Shown: positions 29,046 to 37,853, counted from the stretch's first letter. The stretch is 64,000 nt of DNA from Helicobacter pylori (GCA_008032935.1 CP032039.1:372001-436000), one strand, 5' to 3'. Numbers and translations are program-made. The notes: generated from the sequence alone by a model not told the origin.

Positions 29046-29957
29046 ATGAAAAAGATTATTCTTGCATGCCTTATGGCTTTTGTGGGTGCCAATTTAAGCG
29101 CGGAGCCTAAGTGGTATAGCAAGGCCTATAACAAAACAAACACCCAAAAAGGCTATCTTTATGGGAGTGGTTCAGCCACTTCTAAAGAGGCTTCTAAACA
29201 AAAAGCGTTAGCGGATTTAGTGGCGTCTATTAGCGTGGTGGTTAATTCACAAATCCATATCCAAAAAAGTCGTGTGGACAATAAGTTAAAATCCAGTGAT
29301 TCGCAAACGATTAACTTAAAAACCGATGACTTGGAATTGAATAATGTAGAAATTGTCAATCAAGAAGCACAAAAAGGGATCTACTACACCAGAGTAAGGA
29401 TTAATCAAAACTTGTTTTTGCAGGGTTTAAGGGATAAGTATAACGCTCTTTATGGGCGGTTTTCCACCTTAATGCCTAAGGTTTGTAAAGGGGTTTTTTT
29501 ACAGCAATCTAAAAGCATGGGGGATTTATTGGCTAAAGCGATGCCTATAGAAAGGATTTTAAAAGCGTATTCTGTCCCGGTGGGTTCGTTAGAAAATTAT
29601 GAAAAAATCTATTATCAAAACGCTTTCAAACCTAAAGTGCAAATCACTTTTGATAACAACAGCGATACAGAGATTAAAAACGCTCTCATAAGCGCTTATG
29701 CTAGAGTGCTAACCCCTAGCGATGAAGAAAAACTCTATCAAATCAAAAATGAAGTTTTCACAGACAGCGCTAATGGCACCACACGCATTAGAGTGGTTGT
29801 TAGCGCGAGCGATTGTCAAGGCACGCCCGTATTGAATAGAAGCCTTGAAGTGGATGAAAAGAATAAGAATTTTGCTATCACGCGCTTGCAATCTTTGCTT
29901 TATAAAGAATTAAAAGATTATGCCAATAAAGAAGGGCAGGGCAATACGGGGTTATAA
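29046..29957 (+). CDS. Exported LPP20-family protein, larger paralogue
   Basis: 303 residues with a signal peptide (MKKIILACLMAFVGANLSAE). The N-terminal domain (KGYLYGSGSATSKEASKQKA, LADLVASISVVVNSQ) is the LPP20-like domain; the C-terminal half (KVQITFDNNSDTEIKNALIS, TTRIRVVVSASDCQG) is beta-rich and adds a second domain. It closes the lipoprotein cluster. Secreted or periplasmic; the precise role is not known to me from sequence. No catalytic motif. Confidence 0.8.
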   Translation: MKKIILACLMAFVGANLSAEPKWYSKAYNKTNTQKGYLYGSGSATSKEASKQKALADLVASISVVVNSQIHIQKSRVDNKLKSSDSQTINLKTDDLELNNVEIVNQEAQKGIYYTRVRINQNLFLQGLRDKYNALYGRFSTLMPKVCKGVFLQQSKSMGDLLAKAMPIERILKAYSVPVGSLENYEKIYYQNAFKPKVQITFDNNSDTEIKNALISAYARVLTPSDEEKLYQIKNEVFTDSANGTTRIRVVVSASDCQGTPVLNRSLEVDEKNKNFAITRLQSLLYKELKDYANKEGQGNTGL

Positions 29958-30214
29958 GCAAGGTATTAATCTTGCTTTATGCTTATTCATTCAGTTTTAT
30001 AGCGTCATTATTTTGTTTAGCGTGGCGTTTTCGCACCCATAAAATAAACCCTCTAAAGGTTTGTGGCTTTTGTTCTCGCCAAATAAACTAAAACATCATT
30101 CAATACTCTTTATCCCACAAACTCCTCTAAAACCACACCCGCTAAAAACTAAAATTAACAAAAACTAAAATCTTTTTAAAACCACCCAAGCAGAAATCCC
30201 AAACATCTTTGTAG

Positions 30215-30220
30215 TATAAT
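30215..30220 (+). promoter_or_regulatory. -10 element of the structured RNA gene
   Basis: TAGTATAAT with a perfect TATAAT core, placing a transcription start near 30227, at the 5' edge of the structured region. No gene with a good ribosome binding site follows for over 300 bases. Confidence 0.65.
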
Positions 30221-30226
30221 ACCCCC

Positions 30227-30432
30227 ATACATTTGTATCTAGCGTAGGAAGTGCACAAAGTTACGCCTTTATAGATATGATGTGTGAGACCTGTAGGGAA
30301 TGCGTTGGAGATCAAACTCTGTAAAATCCCTATGATTAGGGGCACAGAGTGAGAACCAAACTTTCCCCCAACATCAGCCTAGGAAGCCCAATCGCTTTAG
30401 CGTTTGGGTGCTTCACGAGCCTATACAAGCGA
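30227..30432 (+). ncRNA. ssrS: Structured non-coding RNA, probable 6S RNA
   Basis: About 200 bases that fold as one long rod. The ends pair (TTGTA 30233-30237 with TACAA 30424-30428, plus TAGG with CCTA and GAAG..CA with TGCTTC). A terminal arm pairs TGATGT with ACATCA, GGGAA with TTCCC, ACTCTGT with ACAGAGT, and CCCTA with TAGGG at the tip. Between the two lies a large internal loop whose 3' strand holds a small hairpin (CCCAAtCGC ttta GCGtTTGGG). Closing stem, central bubble with a 3' hairpin, then a terminal stem is the 6S RNA layout, which sequesters the housekeeping RNA polymerase. The family call is inferred from fold and size only; it is not tmRNA, RNase P RNA or SRP RNA by motif. Confidence 0.6.
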
Positions 30433-30436
30433 GATT

Positions 30437-30471
30437 GTTTGAAAAAACCCAATGACTTTGGGCTTTCAAAC
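30437..30471 (+). terminator. Hairpin downstream of the structured RNA
   Basis: GTTTGAAA...CCCAA tgac TTTGGG c TTTCAAAC gives a two-part stem of about 13 pairs. No T-run follows directly; TCTTTTT comes about 20 bases later. It probably marks the 3' end of the RNA or a processing site. Confidence 0.45.
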
Positions 30472-30567
30472 CCCCAAGCTAGGGTCTGTCTTTTTGCCCC
30501 ACAAACTAACAAACTTTTTTAAAAGCTAACACAATTTTAAACCAAACAAACGCCTAAAAAGGGGCGT

Positions 30568-30762
30568 TTGAATGCGAAAGGAGAACAAAAACATGAGATA
30601 AACAATGAGACAGAAAAAAGCTTCAGTAAGCTTAAAGAAATCACGCAAGCGATGCGAGAGCAAAAAGAGCGATCTATAACGCTAACGCTCACGCGCAAAA
30701 CAGAACTAAAAACGCCTACAAGAGAGCCTAAAAAGAGCGTTTTAGAGTCAATAGAGGGTTAA
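30568..30762 (+). CDS. Possible small lysine-rich protein, start uncertain
   Basis: 64-codon open frame, very rich in Lys, Glu and Thr (ITLTLTRKTELKTPTREPKK), with no recognised domain. The only good ribosome binding site (AAAGGAG, 30577-30583) leads to an ATG at 30593 that is in another frame and stops after two codons, so either the frame starts at TTG 30568 or a base is missing here. It lies between the structured RNA and homD. Weak call; it could be non-coding. Confidence 0.3.
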   Translation: MNAKGEQKHEINNETEKSFSKLKEITQAMREQKERSITLTLTRKTELKTPTREPKKSVLESIEG

Positions 30763-30778
30763 AGAATATTTTTAACCC

Positions 30779-33025
30779 CTAGAAAATCCACCCATAGTTG
30801 AAAAACACTTTAAAATGGCTGCCCCCTTCATTCAAGGTGATAGAATTGGTAGTTGTGCCATCGCTAGAAACGACTCTAGATTTCAACTGAACCAAAGGAA
30901 CGCTAATGCCTATAGAATATTTAGAATGCTTGTAGCGGTAATTCAACCCACCGGTCACATTTAAATTACCGCTCCCTTTGTATTGATTCAACAAATAATA
31001 GCTGTTGTATAAGCCCCTTAACCCCCCAAACACCCCAAGAGAGGAAGTGAAAACCCTCTTAGTTAGATTGTTTTTAGGGTTCTTTTCGTTGGTGTAATTG
31101 GTGATAAAATCAAACAACACATCCATTCCCACGCCATAGCTTAATTGTTGGATTTTTTCGTTATTGGCTTGAGCGTAGTTGTATTTGATAATGCCATAAG
31201 AAGACAACCCTAAGTAATCATTAAAGTATTTTTGATAGCCCATTTTAAGATTAACGCCTAATAGGGGGGCTCCAAAGGGTCGTGAGGTTTTTGAAGTGCG
31301 ATAGGTGGTGGCGCTAGATTTAGAAGATGAAAGGCTTTGACTGATCGCGCTAAGCATAGTGGTCGCAAAATCTTGCGTGTTCAAACTAGCGTTTAAATAG
31401 TTGGTTTGGCTGCTCAAGTTAGTGTAATCCACCGGTAGGGCGTTTTGATCAATGAGTTGTTGCCAAACAGTGCTAGTAACGCCTATAAGCCCGGCGGGGA
31501 CTTGAGAGCAATCAGTATAAATGGAATTGGGGTAACTGCTAGGGAAAGCGGACTGATTTTGGCCGCCAAAACGAGAACACACATCATAGGTAGAGCCATC
31601 GGTATCTCGCACTTCTTTCCCGTTGTCAAACACTTGCACTTCTTGTCCATTCACTTGCTCTATCTTCCCGCCCTTACAGCGCTCTTCTGGCCCATTGTTT
31701 TCTTCACACATGCGCACCCTTTGATAAGTCATGTTTCCGTTATGCGTATAGCCTAAAGTATGGCCGTATTCATGGATAATGTCTCTTAATTGCATGATGG
31801 CGACTTTATTCAATTCTTTGCCAAAGAGTATTTCAGGGTCTAAGAAAGGAGACAATATCCCTAAAGCGCCAAAATTGGTGCCATCATCGCCTGGGCCATT
31901 CGGGCCGCCATATTGAGACCCTAACCCTAAATCCCCTCCTCTTGGGGGCAAGAGATTCACATAAAGATTATTCGTAACTCTATAGCTATAGATAACGTCT
32001 TGCGGCGTTAATATCACTGATCCTGTTTGCCCGTTTTCTATATTGTATTCATCTCCTTTATTTTTAGCGATCAATTTAGGATCAACAAGCCCATCGTTGT
32101 AAGGATTCACGCATGTAGAATAATCAGAATAACATGGTTTTGACAGGTTGTTGTCGCTAAACTGAAAGGGAGCGTTTTTAACGGCATCTTCCCAAGATTT
32201 AGAATCAAACACCGCCATCATGTTCAGCATTAAATTGGTCAAATTTTTAGCGTCTTGAGAGGTGAAAGACGGCACTTTAGCCGTGCAGTTTTCTTGATTT
32301 TCATATGGAGGGCATGGGGGTTTAGAACCACTGCCGTTACCGCTAGAAAATTGGTTGTAATTGATATAAGTCATTTGAAGATTGGTTGTAACCCTACTGA
32401 GCTTATCAAACAGATTCTGCGTGCTGGAATCAGAAAATTTTGTGGTGGCAGTTTGGAGCTGTTGGAAGCCATCAGCGTTAAGTTGCGGATCGTTAAACAA
32501 GCTTGCGGGCAGAATGATTTGAGATTGTTTAGGGATAGTCTCTATCACGCCCAAACTGACTACATTGCCTTGATTGTCTGTATAACTCAGCTCAATGTTG
32601 TTTAAATTATAAGGCAAGAAGTTTTGTATCATAATCAAGCTGCTATCACCATAGCCTGCTTCTTCAGCGCTTTCTTGGTTATAAGCGGTTACATACACAG
32701 GGGTTAAAGAATAAAAGGTTAAGTTGGTGATATTGTCCTCTGCAAACAACTCAGTCGCATTCTTTAAAATGGTGCTTTGGGAGATGTAGTATTTCCCATA
32801 GGTGCTTTGAGGGGTAATGGGTTTGGGCTTTGGCTTTGGTTTGGGTTTGGGTTTTTCTTGAGTGGTGGCTATGGTTTGTTCTTGGGTTTGTGTGCCTTGT
32901 AATAGCCCGGTTTCAAAGCCGGCTTCTATAAAAAAGCCGTCTTTTTGGTGTTTTTGAAAGGCTTCTACAGCGGTGAATGATCCGATTAGGGACAAACAAA
33001 TCGTTTTGCTAGCGAGTTTTAACAT
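30779..33025 (-). CDS. homD: Outer membrane protein HomD
   Basis: 748 residues, a member of the Hom family of H. pylori outer membrane proteins. Signal peptide at residues 1-22 (ending AVEAFQ). A proline/lysine repeat (KPKPKPKPKPKP) follows at about residues 54-65. A long passenger-like region contains several Cys pairs (PCPPYENQENC, CYSDYSTC, MCEENNGPEERC), and HEYGHTLGYTHNG (HExxHxxxxxH) looks like a metalloprotease zinc site. The C-terminal 200 residues form the barrel, ending in the aromatic FKVFFNYGWIF. The zinc-like motif is not something I recall being discussed for Hom proteins. An A16/T16 tract upstream may tune expression. Confidence 0.92.
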   Translation of the reverse strand: MLKLASKTICLSLIGSFTAVEAFQKHQKDGFFIEAGFETGLLQGTQTQEQTIATTQEKPKPKPKPKPKPITPQSTYGKYYISQSTILKNATELFAEDNITNLTFYSLTPVYVTAYNQESAEEAGYGDSSLIMIQNFLPYNLNNIELSYTDNQGNVVSLGVIETIPKQSQIILPASLFNDPQLNADGFQQLQTATTKFSDSSTQNLFDKLSRVTTNLQMTYINYNQFSSGNGSGSKPPCPPYENQENCTAKVPSFTSQDAKNLTNLMLNMMAVFDSKSWEDAVKNAPFQFSDNNLSKPCYSDYSTCVNPYNDGLVDPKLIAKNKGDEYNIENGQTGSVILTPQDVIYSYRVTNNLYVNLLPPRGGDLGLGSQYGGPNGPGDDGTNFGALGILSPFLDPEILFGKELNKVAIMQLRDIIHEYGHTLGYTHNGNMTYQRVRMCEENNGPEERCKGGKIEQVNGQEVQVFDNGKEVRDTDGSTYDVCSRFGGQNQSAFPSSYPNSIYTDCSQVPAGLIGVTSTVWQQLIDQNALPVDYTNLSSQTNYLNASLNTQDFATTMLSAISQSLSSSKSSATTYRTSKTSRPFGAPLLGVNLKMGYQKYFNDYLGLSSYGIIKYNYAQANNEKIQQLSYGVGMDVLFDFITNYTNEKNPKNNLTKRVFTSSLGVFGGLRGLYNSYYLLNQYKGSGNLNVTGGLNYRYKHSKYSIGISVPLVQLKSRVVSSDGTTTNSITLNEGGSHFKVFFNYGWIF
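32821..32855 (-). repeat. Lys-Pro hexanucleotide repeat in homD
   Basis: About six units of a TTTGGN-type hexamer (plus strand) encoding alternating Lys and Pro just after the signal peptide region. In-frame gain or loss would lengthen or shorten a stiff spacer without breaking the gene. Confidence 0.85.
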
Positions 33026-33109
33026 AAAATCTCCTTATTGTCTTTTTTAACATTTTTACTCAAAAATAGCTTATAGGTATGCATACATTTTAAACTAGCT
33101 CATTTTACC

Positions 33110-33125
33110 TTTTTTTTTTTTTTTT
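33110..33125 (-). promoter_or_regulatory. T16/A16 homopolymer upstream of the homD promoter
   Basis: Sixteen Ts on the plus strand, which is A16 on the homD strand. A candidate -10 (TATAAG on the minus strand, plus 33070-33075) lies closer to homD, so the A-tract would sit upstream of the -35 region, where A-tract length is known to modulate other H. pylori adhesin promoters such as sabA. Confidence 0.55.
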
Positions 33126-33236
33126 GAAAAATGGCAGTATGGTTTTTTGCAAATACGGGTATTAAACGGCGCTAATGGGTAAAAAAGTCTTAAAAAGCAG
33201 CGCTAAAAAGGGTTTTAATCCATTTTTTAAGCGATT

Positions 33237-34589
33237 TCATTTGCCCAAGCAAAATTCGCTGAACATGCTATCAAGCATTTGGCTGGTTTCATAAGGGCGG
33301 GTGAGCAAGTTCAAGTTTTCTATCGCGCTTAAAATATGATAAGAAAAAAGCTCCAAAGTGTCTAAATGGCTTTTAGCGTTTTGCAATTCAGTAATGGCGT
33401 TTTCTAGGGCGGTTGTTTGGGCTAGGGAAGTGAGCAAGAGCTTGTTTTGGGTGTCTAGTTTGGGGAAAAACCCACTGATTTTTTGGCTCAAATCTTTCAA
33501 ACAAGCCTTGGAATTTAGGGTGTTAGTTTCTAGGATAGAATAAGGGATTTTAAGATAAGATTTTAAGATTTCAAGCTCTAGTTTAGGGGCTAGATCGTTT
33601 TTATTCAAAACAACAATGCAAGGCTTTTTAGCGCGATTAAGGGCGTCAATGATAGTAAAATCTTCTTTTTCTAGGGGTTTAGAAAGATCGAACACGCCTA
33701 AAATAATGTCGCAATTTTCTAAACTTTTAAGGCTTTTTTCAATCCCTAAACGCTCTATTTTATCCGCGCTCTCTCTAATACCGGCCGTGTCAATCAAGCG
33801 CACCTTATGCCCTTGTAATTCAATGACTTCTTCTATGGTGTCTCTTGTTGTGCCTTTAATATCGCTCACTAAAGCCCTTTCTTCTAACAGCATGGCGTTT
33901 AATAAAGAACTTTTGCCGGCATTGGGTTTGCCAACAATGCTTAAAGCATGCCCCTTATTCCTTTGTTTTTGCGTATTAGAAAAATCTAACAAATCCTTAA
34001 AAGAGGCGATTTGTTTTTCTAAATTAAAAGACACTTCCTTTAAAAAATCGCTAGGAATGTCTTCTTCGCTATAATCAATCAAAACTTCTGAGCTCGCCAA
34101 AAGCTTTAAAAGATTATTCCTGGCCTCTTCAATAAAGATTTTTAACTCGCCCTTAAGCTGCCTGGCTAGAGCGTTTAAAACGCTTTCATCTTCACAAAGG
34201 ATGAGTTGAACGCTCGCTTCAATCTCGCTCAAATCCATTTTATGGTTTAAAAAGGCTTTTTTACTGAATTCCCCCGCTTTAGCGAGCCTAGCCCCTAAAT
34301 TCAAGCAAGCTTGAAGGATATTTTGCGCTAAAAGGGGGCTTCCATGGCATTGGATTTCGCACACATCTTCGCCGGTGAAACTATAAGGGGCTTTGAAATA
34401 AATCACTAACGCTTTGTCTAATAAAACGCCATTAGAAAAAATATCGCACACGTAAGCGTATCTGGGGGTGAAGTCTTGTTTTTGGGTGAGTTGTTTGAGG
34501 ACGTTTAGAGCGTTATGGCCGCTGATTTTAATGATGCTAATCGCTCCCTTGCCTAAAGGGGTAGCGATAGCGGCGATGGTGTCATTCAT
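33237..34589 (-). CDS. trmE: tRNA modification GTPase TrmE (MnmE)
   Basis: With MnmG it modifies the wobble uridine of certain tRNAs. I choose ATG at 34589 (MNDTIAAIATPLGKGAIS) rather than an upstream start at 34622 that adds 11 Ser/Thr-rich residues inside jag; this gives 450 residues, the family length. The N-terminal tetrahydrofolate-binding domain is followed by a helical domain and an inserted G domain: GKPNAGKSSLLN (G1), DIKGTTRDT (G2), DTAGIRES (G3), LNKNDL (G4). The C terminus FCLGK carries the catalytic cysteine of the family. Overlaps jag by 8 bases. Last gene of the rpmH-rnpA-yidD-yidC-jag-trmE cluster. Confidence 0.95.
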   Translation of the reverse strand: MNDTIAAIATPLGKGAISIIKISGHNALNVLKQLTQKQDFTPRYAYVCDIFSNGVLLDKALVIYFKAPYSFTGEDVCEIQCHGSPLLAQNILQACLNLGARLAKAGEFSKKAFLNHKMDLSEIEASVQLILCEDESVLNALARQLKGELKIFIEEARNNLLKLLASSEVLIDYSEEDIPSDFLKEVSFNLEKQIASFKDLLDFSNTQKQRNKGHALSIVGKPNAGKSSLLNAMLLEERALVSDIKGTTRDTIEEVIELQGHKVRLIDTAGIRESADKIERLGIEKSLKSLENCDIILGVFDLSKPLEKEDFTIIDALNRAKKPCIVVLNKNDLAPKLELEILKSYLKIPYSILETNTLNSKACLKDLSQKISGFFPKLDTQNKLLLTSLAQTTALENAITELQNAKSHLDTLELFSYHILSAIENLNLLTRPYETSQMLDSMFSEFCLGK

Positions 34590-35379
34590 TGTTAAAGTCG
34601 TTGATGACGATGTATTTTTCATCGTTTAAATTGGTTTTAATGGAAACATATTTATTAGGGAACGCTTTTCGTAATTTCTTTAAAGCGATATAGGTTAAAA
34701 CGCCATCAGGGGCTTTCATCTGCCCCTTACCCACTTCATGCACGGTCATGATCACGCTTTGGAGTTGCGTTTCCATAACCTTTTCTTGGTTTTGTAAAAA
34801 AGTGGAGATTTCTAAGCGGATGCTATAGCCATAAGCAGGGTGGATCCAGTTAAAAAGCAAGTAAGAAAGGGCTTTGTAGCGATAACCCTTTTCGCCAATC
34901 AAAAGAGCGGAGTCTTCGCCATCAATATCGATCAATAAAACCCCCGGTTCATAAAGACTGACTTCCACTTTGTTGATTTTATAGGGCAAGTGGGAGAATA
35001 AGTCTTTCAATTCTTGCTTAATTTCATGGAGTTTGTCTCCATTATGAGATTCTTCTTTAAGGTTTTTTTTAGGGGGTTTAGGGGTGATTCTTTCTTCTTG
35101 CGGCGTTTCTGTTTCTAAGTTTTGTTTTTTTTCTTCTGCGCTTTGATGGATTCCTTTCGTGTCAATTTCTTTAACGCTTTCTTCTTTAACCTCTTTAACG
35201 CTTTCTTTAACGCTCGCTAAAATAATGGCTTCTTTTTTACCGATGCTTAAAAACCCTTTAGATGGCGTTTGAATGACTTCATATTGCAAATTAATGATGG
35301 GGCAATTCAAGGCGATAGAAGCTTGAATGAGAGCCTCTTCTAAGGTTTTGGCTTTGATTTCAATAGGATTTTGCATCAA
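34582..35379 (-). CDS. jag: Jag/KhpB RNA-binding protein
   Basis: 265 residues. Jag_N domain at residues 1-55 (KAKTLEEALIQASIALNCPI, FLSIGKKEAII), a Glu/Lys-rich linker (about 60-120), a KH domain (VSLYEPGVLLIDIDGEDSAL, LIGEKGYRYKALSYL) and a C-terminal R3H-like part (MTVHEVGKGQMKAPDGVLTY). Cytoplasmic RNA-binding protein that, in other bacteria, influences cell division and sRNA or mRNA stability. It overlaps yidC by 4 bases. The pairing with yidC and rpmH is widely conserved. Confidence 0.92.
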   Translation of the reverse strand: MMQNPIEIKAKTLEEALIQASIALNCPIINLQYEVIQTPSKGFLSIGKKEAIILASVKESVKEVKEESVKEIDTKGIHQSAEEKKQNLETETPQEERITPKPPKKNLKEESHNGDKLHEIKQELKDLFSHLPYKINKVEVSLYEPGVLLIDIDGEDSALLIGEKGYRYKALSYLLFNWIHPAYGYSIRLEISTFLQNQEKVMETQLQSVIMTVHEVGKGQMKAPDGVLTYIALKKLRKAFPNKYVSIKTNLNDEKYIVINDFNNE

Positions 35380-37022
35380 TGTTCCTTTTTGTTTTGCGCA
35401 TGGGCTCGTTTTTTATTCTCTAAGACTTTATTGATGATGAGTTGTTGCAACACCGAAAGGATGTTGTTCGTGGTCCAATACAAGACTAACCCTGCAGGGA
35501 AAGTGATTAAAAAAAGCGTGAACAATAGGGGCAAGAATTTAAAAATCTTCGCTTGCATGGGATCGGTCATGGTGTTTGGCGTAACGCTTTGGTGCCAATA
35601 CATAGACGCTCCCATAAGAAGCGGTAAAATAAAATACGGATCCATGATGGATAAGTCATGAATCCATAAGATCCACTCTGAGCTTTTCAATTCCACAGCG
35701 TTATAAAGCACCCTATAAATCGCAAAAAACACCGGGATTTGTAAGATTAAGGGCAGACAACCCCCTAGCGGGTTGGCCCCATGTTTTTTGTAAAGCTGCA
35801 TCATGTGGGCTTGCAATTTTTGGGGTTCGCCCTTGTATTTTTCTTGGAGTTCTTTCATTTTAGGGGCTAATTCTTTGAGCTTTTGCATGCTCACCATGCC
35901 CTTATAGCTTAAAGGATAAAGGATGATGCGCACGATAATCGTTAAAAGAATGATAGCCCAACCCCAATTGCCCACAAATTGATACAAATAATCCAGTAAA
36001 ACAAACACGCCTTTAGCAAAGAAAGTGATCAAGCCATACTCTATCGCATCTGTGAGCATGGGTGAAATCGCTTTCAAAGAGCGGTAATCTTTAGGGCCAA
36101 TATAGCCATGCAAATCCGCTTCATTTTTAAGGGAAATGAACCCTAAGGGGTTTTTAGTGCCGATTTCTGAATCGATTAAGGCTTCAAAACCTTGAGGATC
36201 TTTAGTGAAAAGCAAGGTGGTGAAATACCTATCCACGCTGGATAAAAAGAGGGTGTTAGAAAAGCGTTTGATCTCTTTAGCGTCTTTATCTTCAATTTTT
36301 TCAATTTTTTTGTCGTTATTTTCTAAAAGCACGCCTGAAAAGGTGTAGCTGTCCAAATCAGCCACCGGCCTGTAACCATTGGTGATCACATAGCTAGGGA
36401 TAAGGTTATTGGGCGATTTGAATGCGATTTTTAAATCATAATGCAAATCATCATAGAAAGTCAGGGTTTTAATGATAGTAAGAGCGCCTAAATCTTGGGT
36501 TAAAACAAGCTGTTCATTAGGCCCAAGAGTGGTTTTTGAAGCGCTATAAGGGGTGTTGAACGCTTTGTTATTGAGCGTGGGGTCTAAAAAACGCACTTCT
36601 AAAGGCTTGAGTTTATCGGCTGCTAAGAGGGGGAGCTCTTTTAGGGGGGGTTGCGCGTTTTCTTTGGAGCTAAAAAGATGGCCCACATGCTCTAAAAAGC
36701 CCTTTTGTTTAGGGGCTAGATACTTTTTATCCTTGAGATAAACCTGTTTGATGCGCCCTAAAGAATCAATTTCAATTTTGGCATGCTCAAAAGAAATCGT
36801 GCTTAACAAATTCTCTTGTGGGGTTGTTTGAGTAGTGCTAAAATGTTGGGCGTTGGGCGCGTTAGGACTTGTTGTTGTGTGGTTGTTGGTTGTTTCTTGC
36901 TTTGTGGTTTGGGTTGTTGTTTTGTTTGGTTTTTGGAAAAAATAGCTATAAAGAGCGATAAACAAGAAAGACAGAGCGATCGCTAAAATCAAGCGGAGAT
37001 TATTATTGTTGTTTCTATCCAT
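35376..37022 (-). CDS. yidC: Membrane protein insertase YidC
   Basis: 548 residues, inner membrane. First membrane helix at residues 10-28 (LILAIALSFLFIALYSYFF), then an Asn/Thr-rich stretch (TTTQTTKQETTNNHTTTS) and a large periplasmic beta domain up to about residue 330. The C-terminal insertase core begins with YGLITFFAKGVFVLLDYLYQ and has NWGWAIILLTIIVRIILYPL, with the conserved Arg, then MQLYKKHGANPLGGCLPL. Inserts membrane proteins alone or with SecYEG. Six bases separate it from yidD. Confidence 0.96.
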   Translation of the reverse strand: MDRNNNNNLRLILAIALSFLFIALYSYFFQKPNKTTTQTTKQETTNNHTTTSPNAPNAQHFSTTQTTPQENLLSTISFEHAKIEIDSLGRIKQVYLKDKKYLAPKQKGFLEHVGHLFSSKENAQPPLKELPLLAADKLKPLEVRFLDPTLNNKAFNTPYSASKTTLGPNEQLVLTQDLGALTIIKTLTFYDDLHYDLKIAFKSPNNLIPSYVITNGYRPVADLDSYTFSGVLLENNDKKIEKIEDKDAKEIKRFSNTLFLSSVDRYFTTLLFTKDPQGFEALIDSEIGTKNPLGFISLKNEADLHGYIGPKDYRSLKAISPMLTDAIEYGLITFFAKGVFVLLDYLYQFVGNWGWAIILLTIIVRIILYPLSYKGMVSMQKLKELAPKMKELQEKYKGEPQKLQAHMMQLYKKHGANPLGGCLPLILQIPVFFAIYRVLYNAVELKSSEWILWIHDLSIMDPYFILPLLMGASMYWHQSVTPNTMTDPMQAKIFKFLPLLFTLFLITFPAGLVLYWTTNNILSVLQQLIINKVLENKKRAHAQNKKEH

Positions 37023-37027
37023 TGTGA

Positions 37028-37381
37028 TTAAACCTTAATGATGTAGTAAGTTGTGCGGCTTTTTGTGGGAATGAGCCAAAAAGTGATGGTTTTAAAATTG
37101 CGGTTAAAATCTTTATGAGATTGGAGCAAACTAGGGCGTTTCAAGCGAGTAGTAGGGTAAGCAATGCCGCCAGAGCAAAAAGGGTTGCATGAGAGTATCC
37201 TTATAGCGATTTTACCCACAGCGCTCAAAGGGCTTTCAAAAGAGAGCAACCACAGAGCGTAGTTGGAGCAAGTGGGGTAAAACCGGCAGCTTGAAGGGGT
37301 GAAAGCCGAAAAAAAGCGTTGGTAACCCCTAATTGATGCCGTAAAAATCGCGCTCAAAAAAGGCGTTTTATTGTTTCGCAT
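37028..37381 (-). CDS. yidD: YidD membrane-insertion efficiency factor
   Basis: 117 residues. Core motif [15 protein letters not shown] (residues 32-46), then CNPFCSGG with family Cys and Gly residues. Length and motifs fit the YidD/Haemolytic family, a small inner-membrane-associated helper of YidC. It overlaps rnpA by 14 bases, as in many bacteria. The C-terminal 35 residues are less conserved. Confidence 0.92.
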   Translation of the reverse strand: MRNNKTPFLSAIFTASIRGYQRFFSAFTPSSCRFYPTCSNYALWLLSFESPLSAVGKIAIRILSCNPFCSGGIAYPTTRLKRPSLLQSHKDFNRNFKTITFWLIPTKSRTTYYIIKV

Positions 37382-37853
37382 AGGTATGAGTTATTCCTTT
37401 TTTCAAGTCTTTTAAGGCTTTGTTCATATAGTTTTTAATGGAAGTTAGCATTTCTAAAAAATGTTTTTCTAAAGCCCAAAAATCTAAATGGTAACAATCG
37501 CTTCTAGGCACAAACACCAAAGCAAGCCCTTGACAAAGAGCGGCATGCTTTGATGTAAGCGAACGCAAACGGCGTTTGATAAGGTTTCGTTTCACGGCGT
37601 TGCCGACTTTTTTGGACACGCTCAAGCCTAATAAATAAAGCGTTTTTTTGTCTTTAAGCCTACAAAAGAGCGGATCTTTAAAACCCTCTTTTCCTTTTGG
37701 CGGATCTTTTGACAAATCCAAAACAAAGAGCGAAAAAAAAGGGTTATGTTTTTTAAACCCCTTTTGATAAACCCTGTCAAACTCACTCTTGTTTTTTAAA
37801 GAGTCATAGGGTTTAGACGGAAAGCTTTTTTCTGCCCTTAGCTCGTCTGGCAT
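37368..37853 (-). CDS. rnpA: Ribonuclease P protein component
   Basis: 161 residues, basic. The RNR motif region is [16 protein letters not shown], flanked by [10 protein letters not shown]. Partner of the RNase P RNA in removing tRNA 5' leaders. The start ([13 protein letters not shown]) lies within the end of rpmH, an overlap of 41 bases, which is common for this pair in epsilonproteobacteria; a start nearer [11 protein letters not shown] cannot be excluded. Confidence 0.93.
   Translation of the reverse strand: MPDELRAEKSFPSKPYDSLKNKSEFDRVYQKGFKKHNPFFSLFVLDLSKDPPKGKEGFKDPLFCRLKDKKTLYLLGLSVSKKVGNAVKRNLIKRRLRSLTSKHAALCQGLALVFVPRSDCYHLDFWALEKHFLEMLTSIKNYMNKALKDLKKGITHTYAKQ

Noticed and set aside
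30281-30328. 15-residue peptide MMCETCRECVGDQTL inside the structured RNA
   Set aside because: No ribosome binding site, and the bases are used in RNA stems; treated as chance despite the Cys spacing.
30142-30345. 67-codon minus-strand open frame over the structured RNA
   Set aside because: Covers the promoter and folded RNA, has no ribosome binding site and no protein-like composition.
33358-34074. Plus-strand open frames opposite trmE
   Set aside because: Antisense shadows of a well-supported gene.
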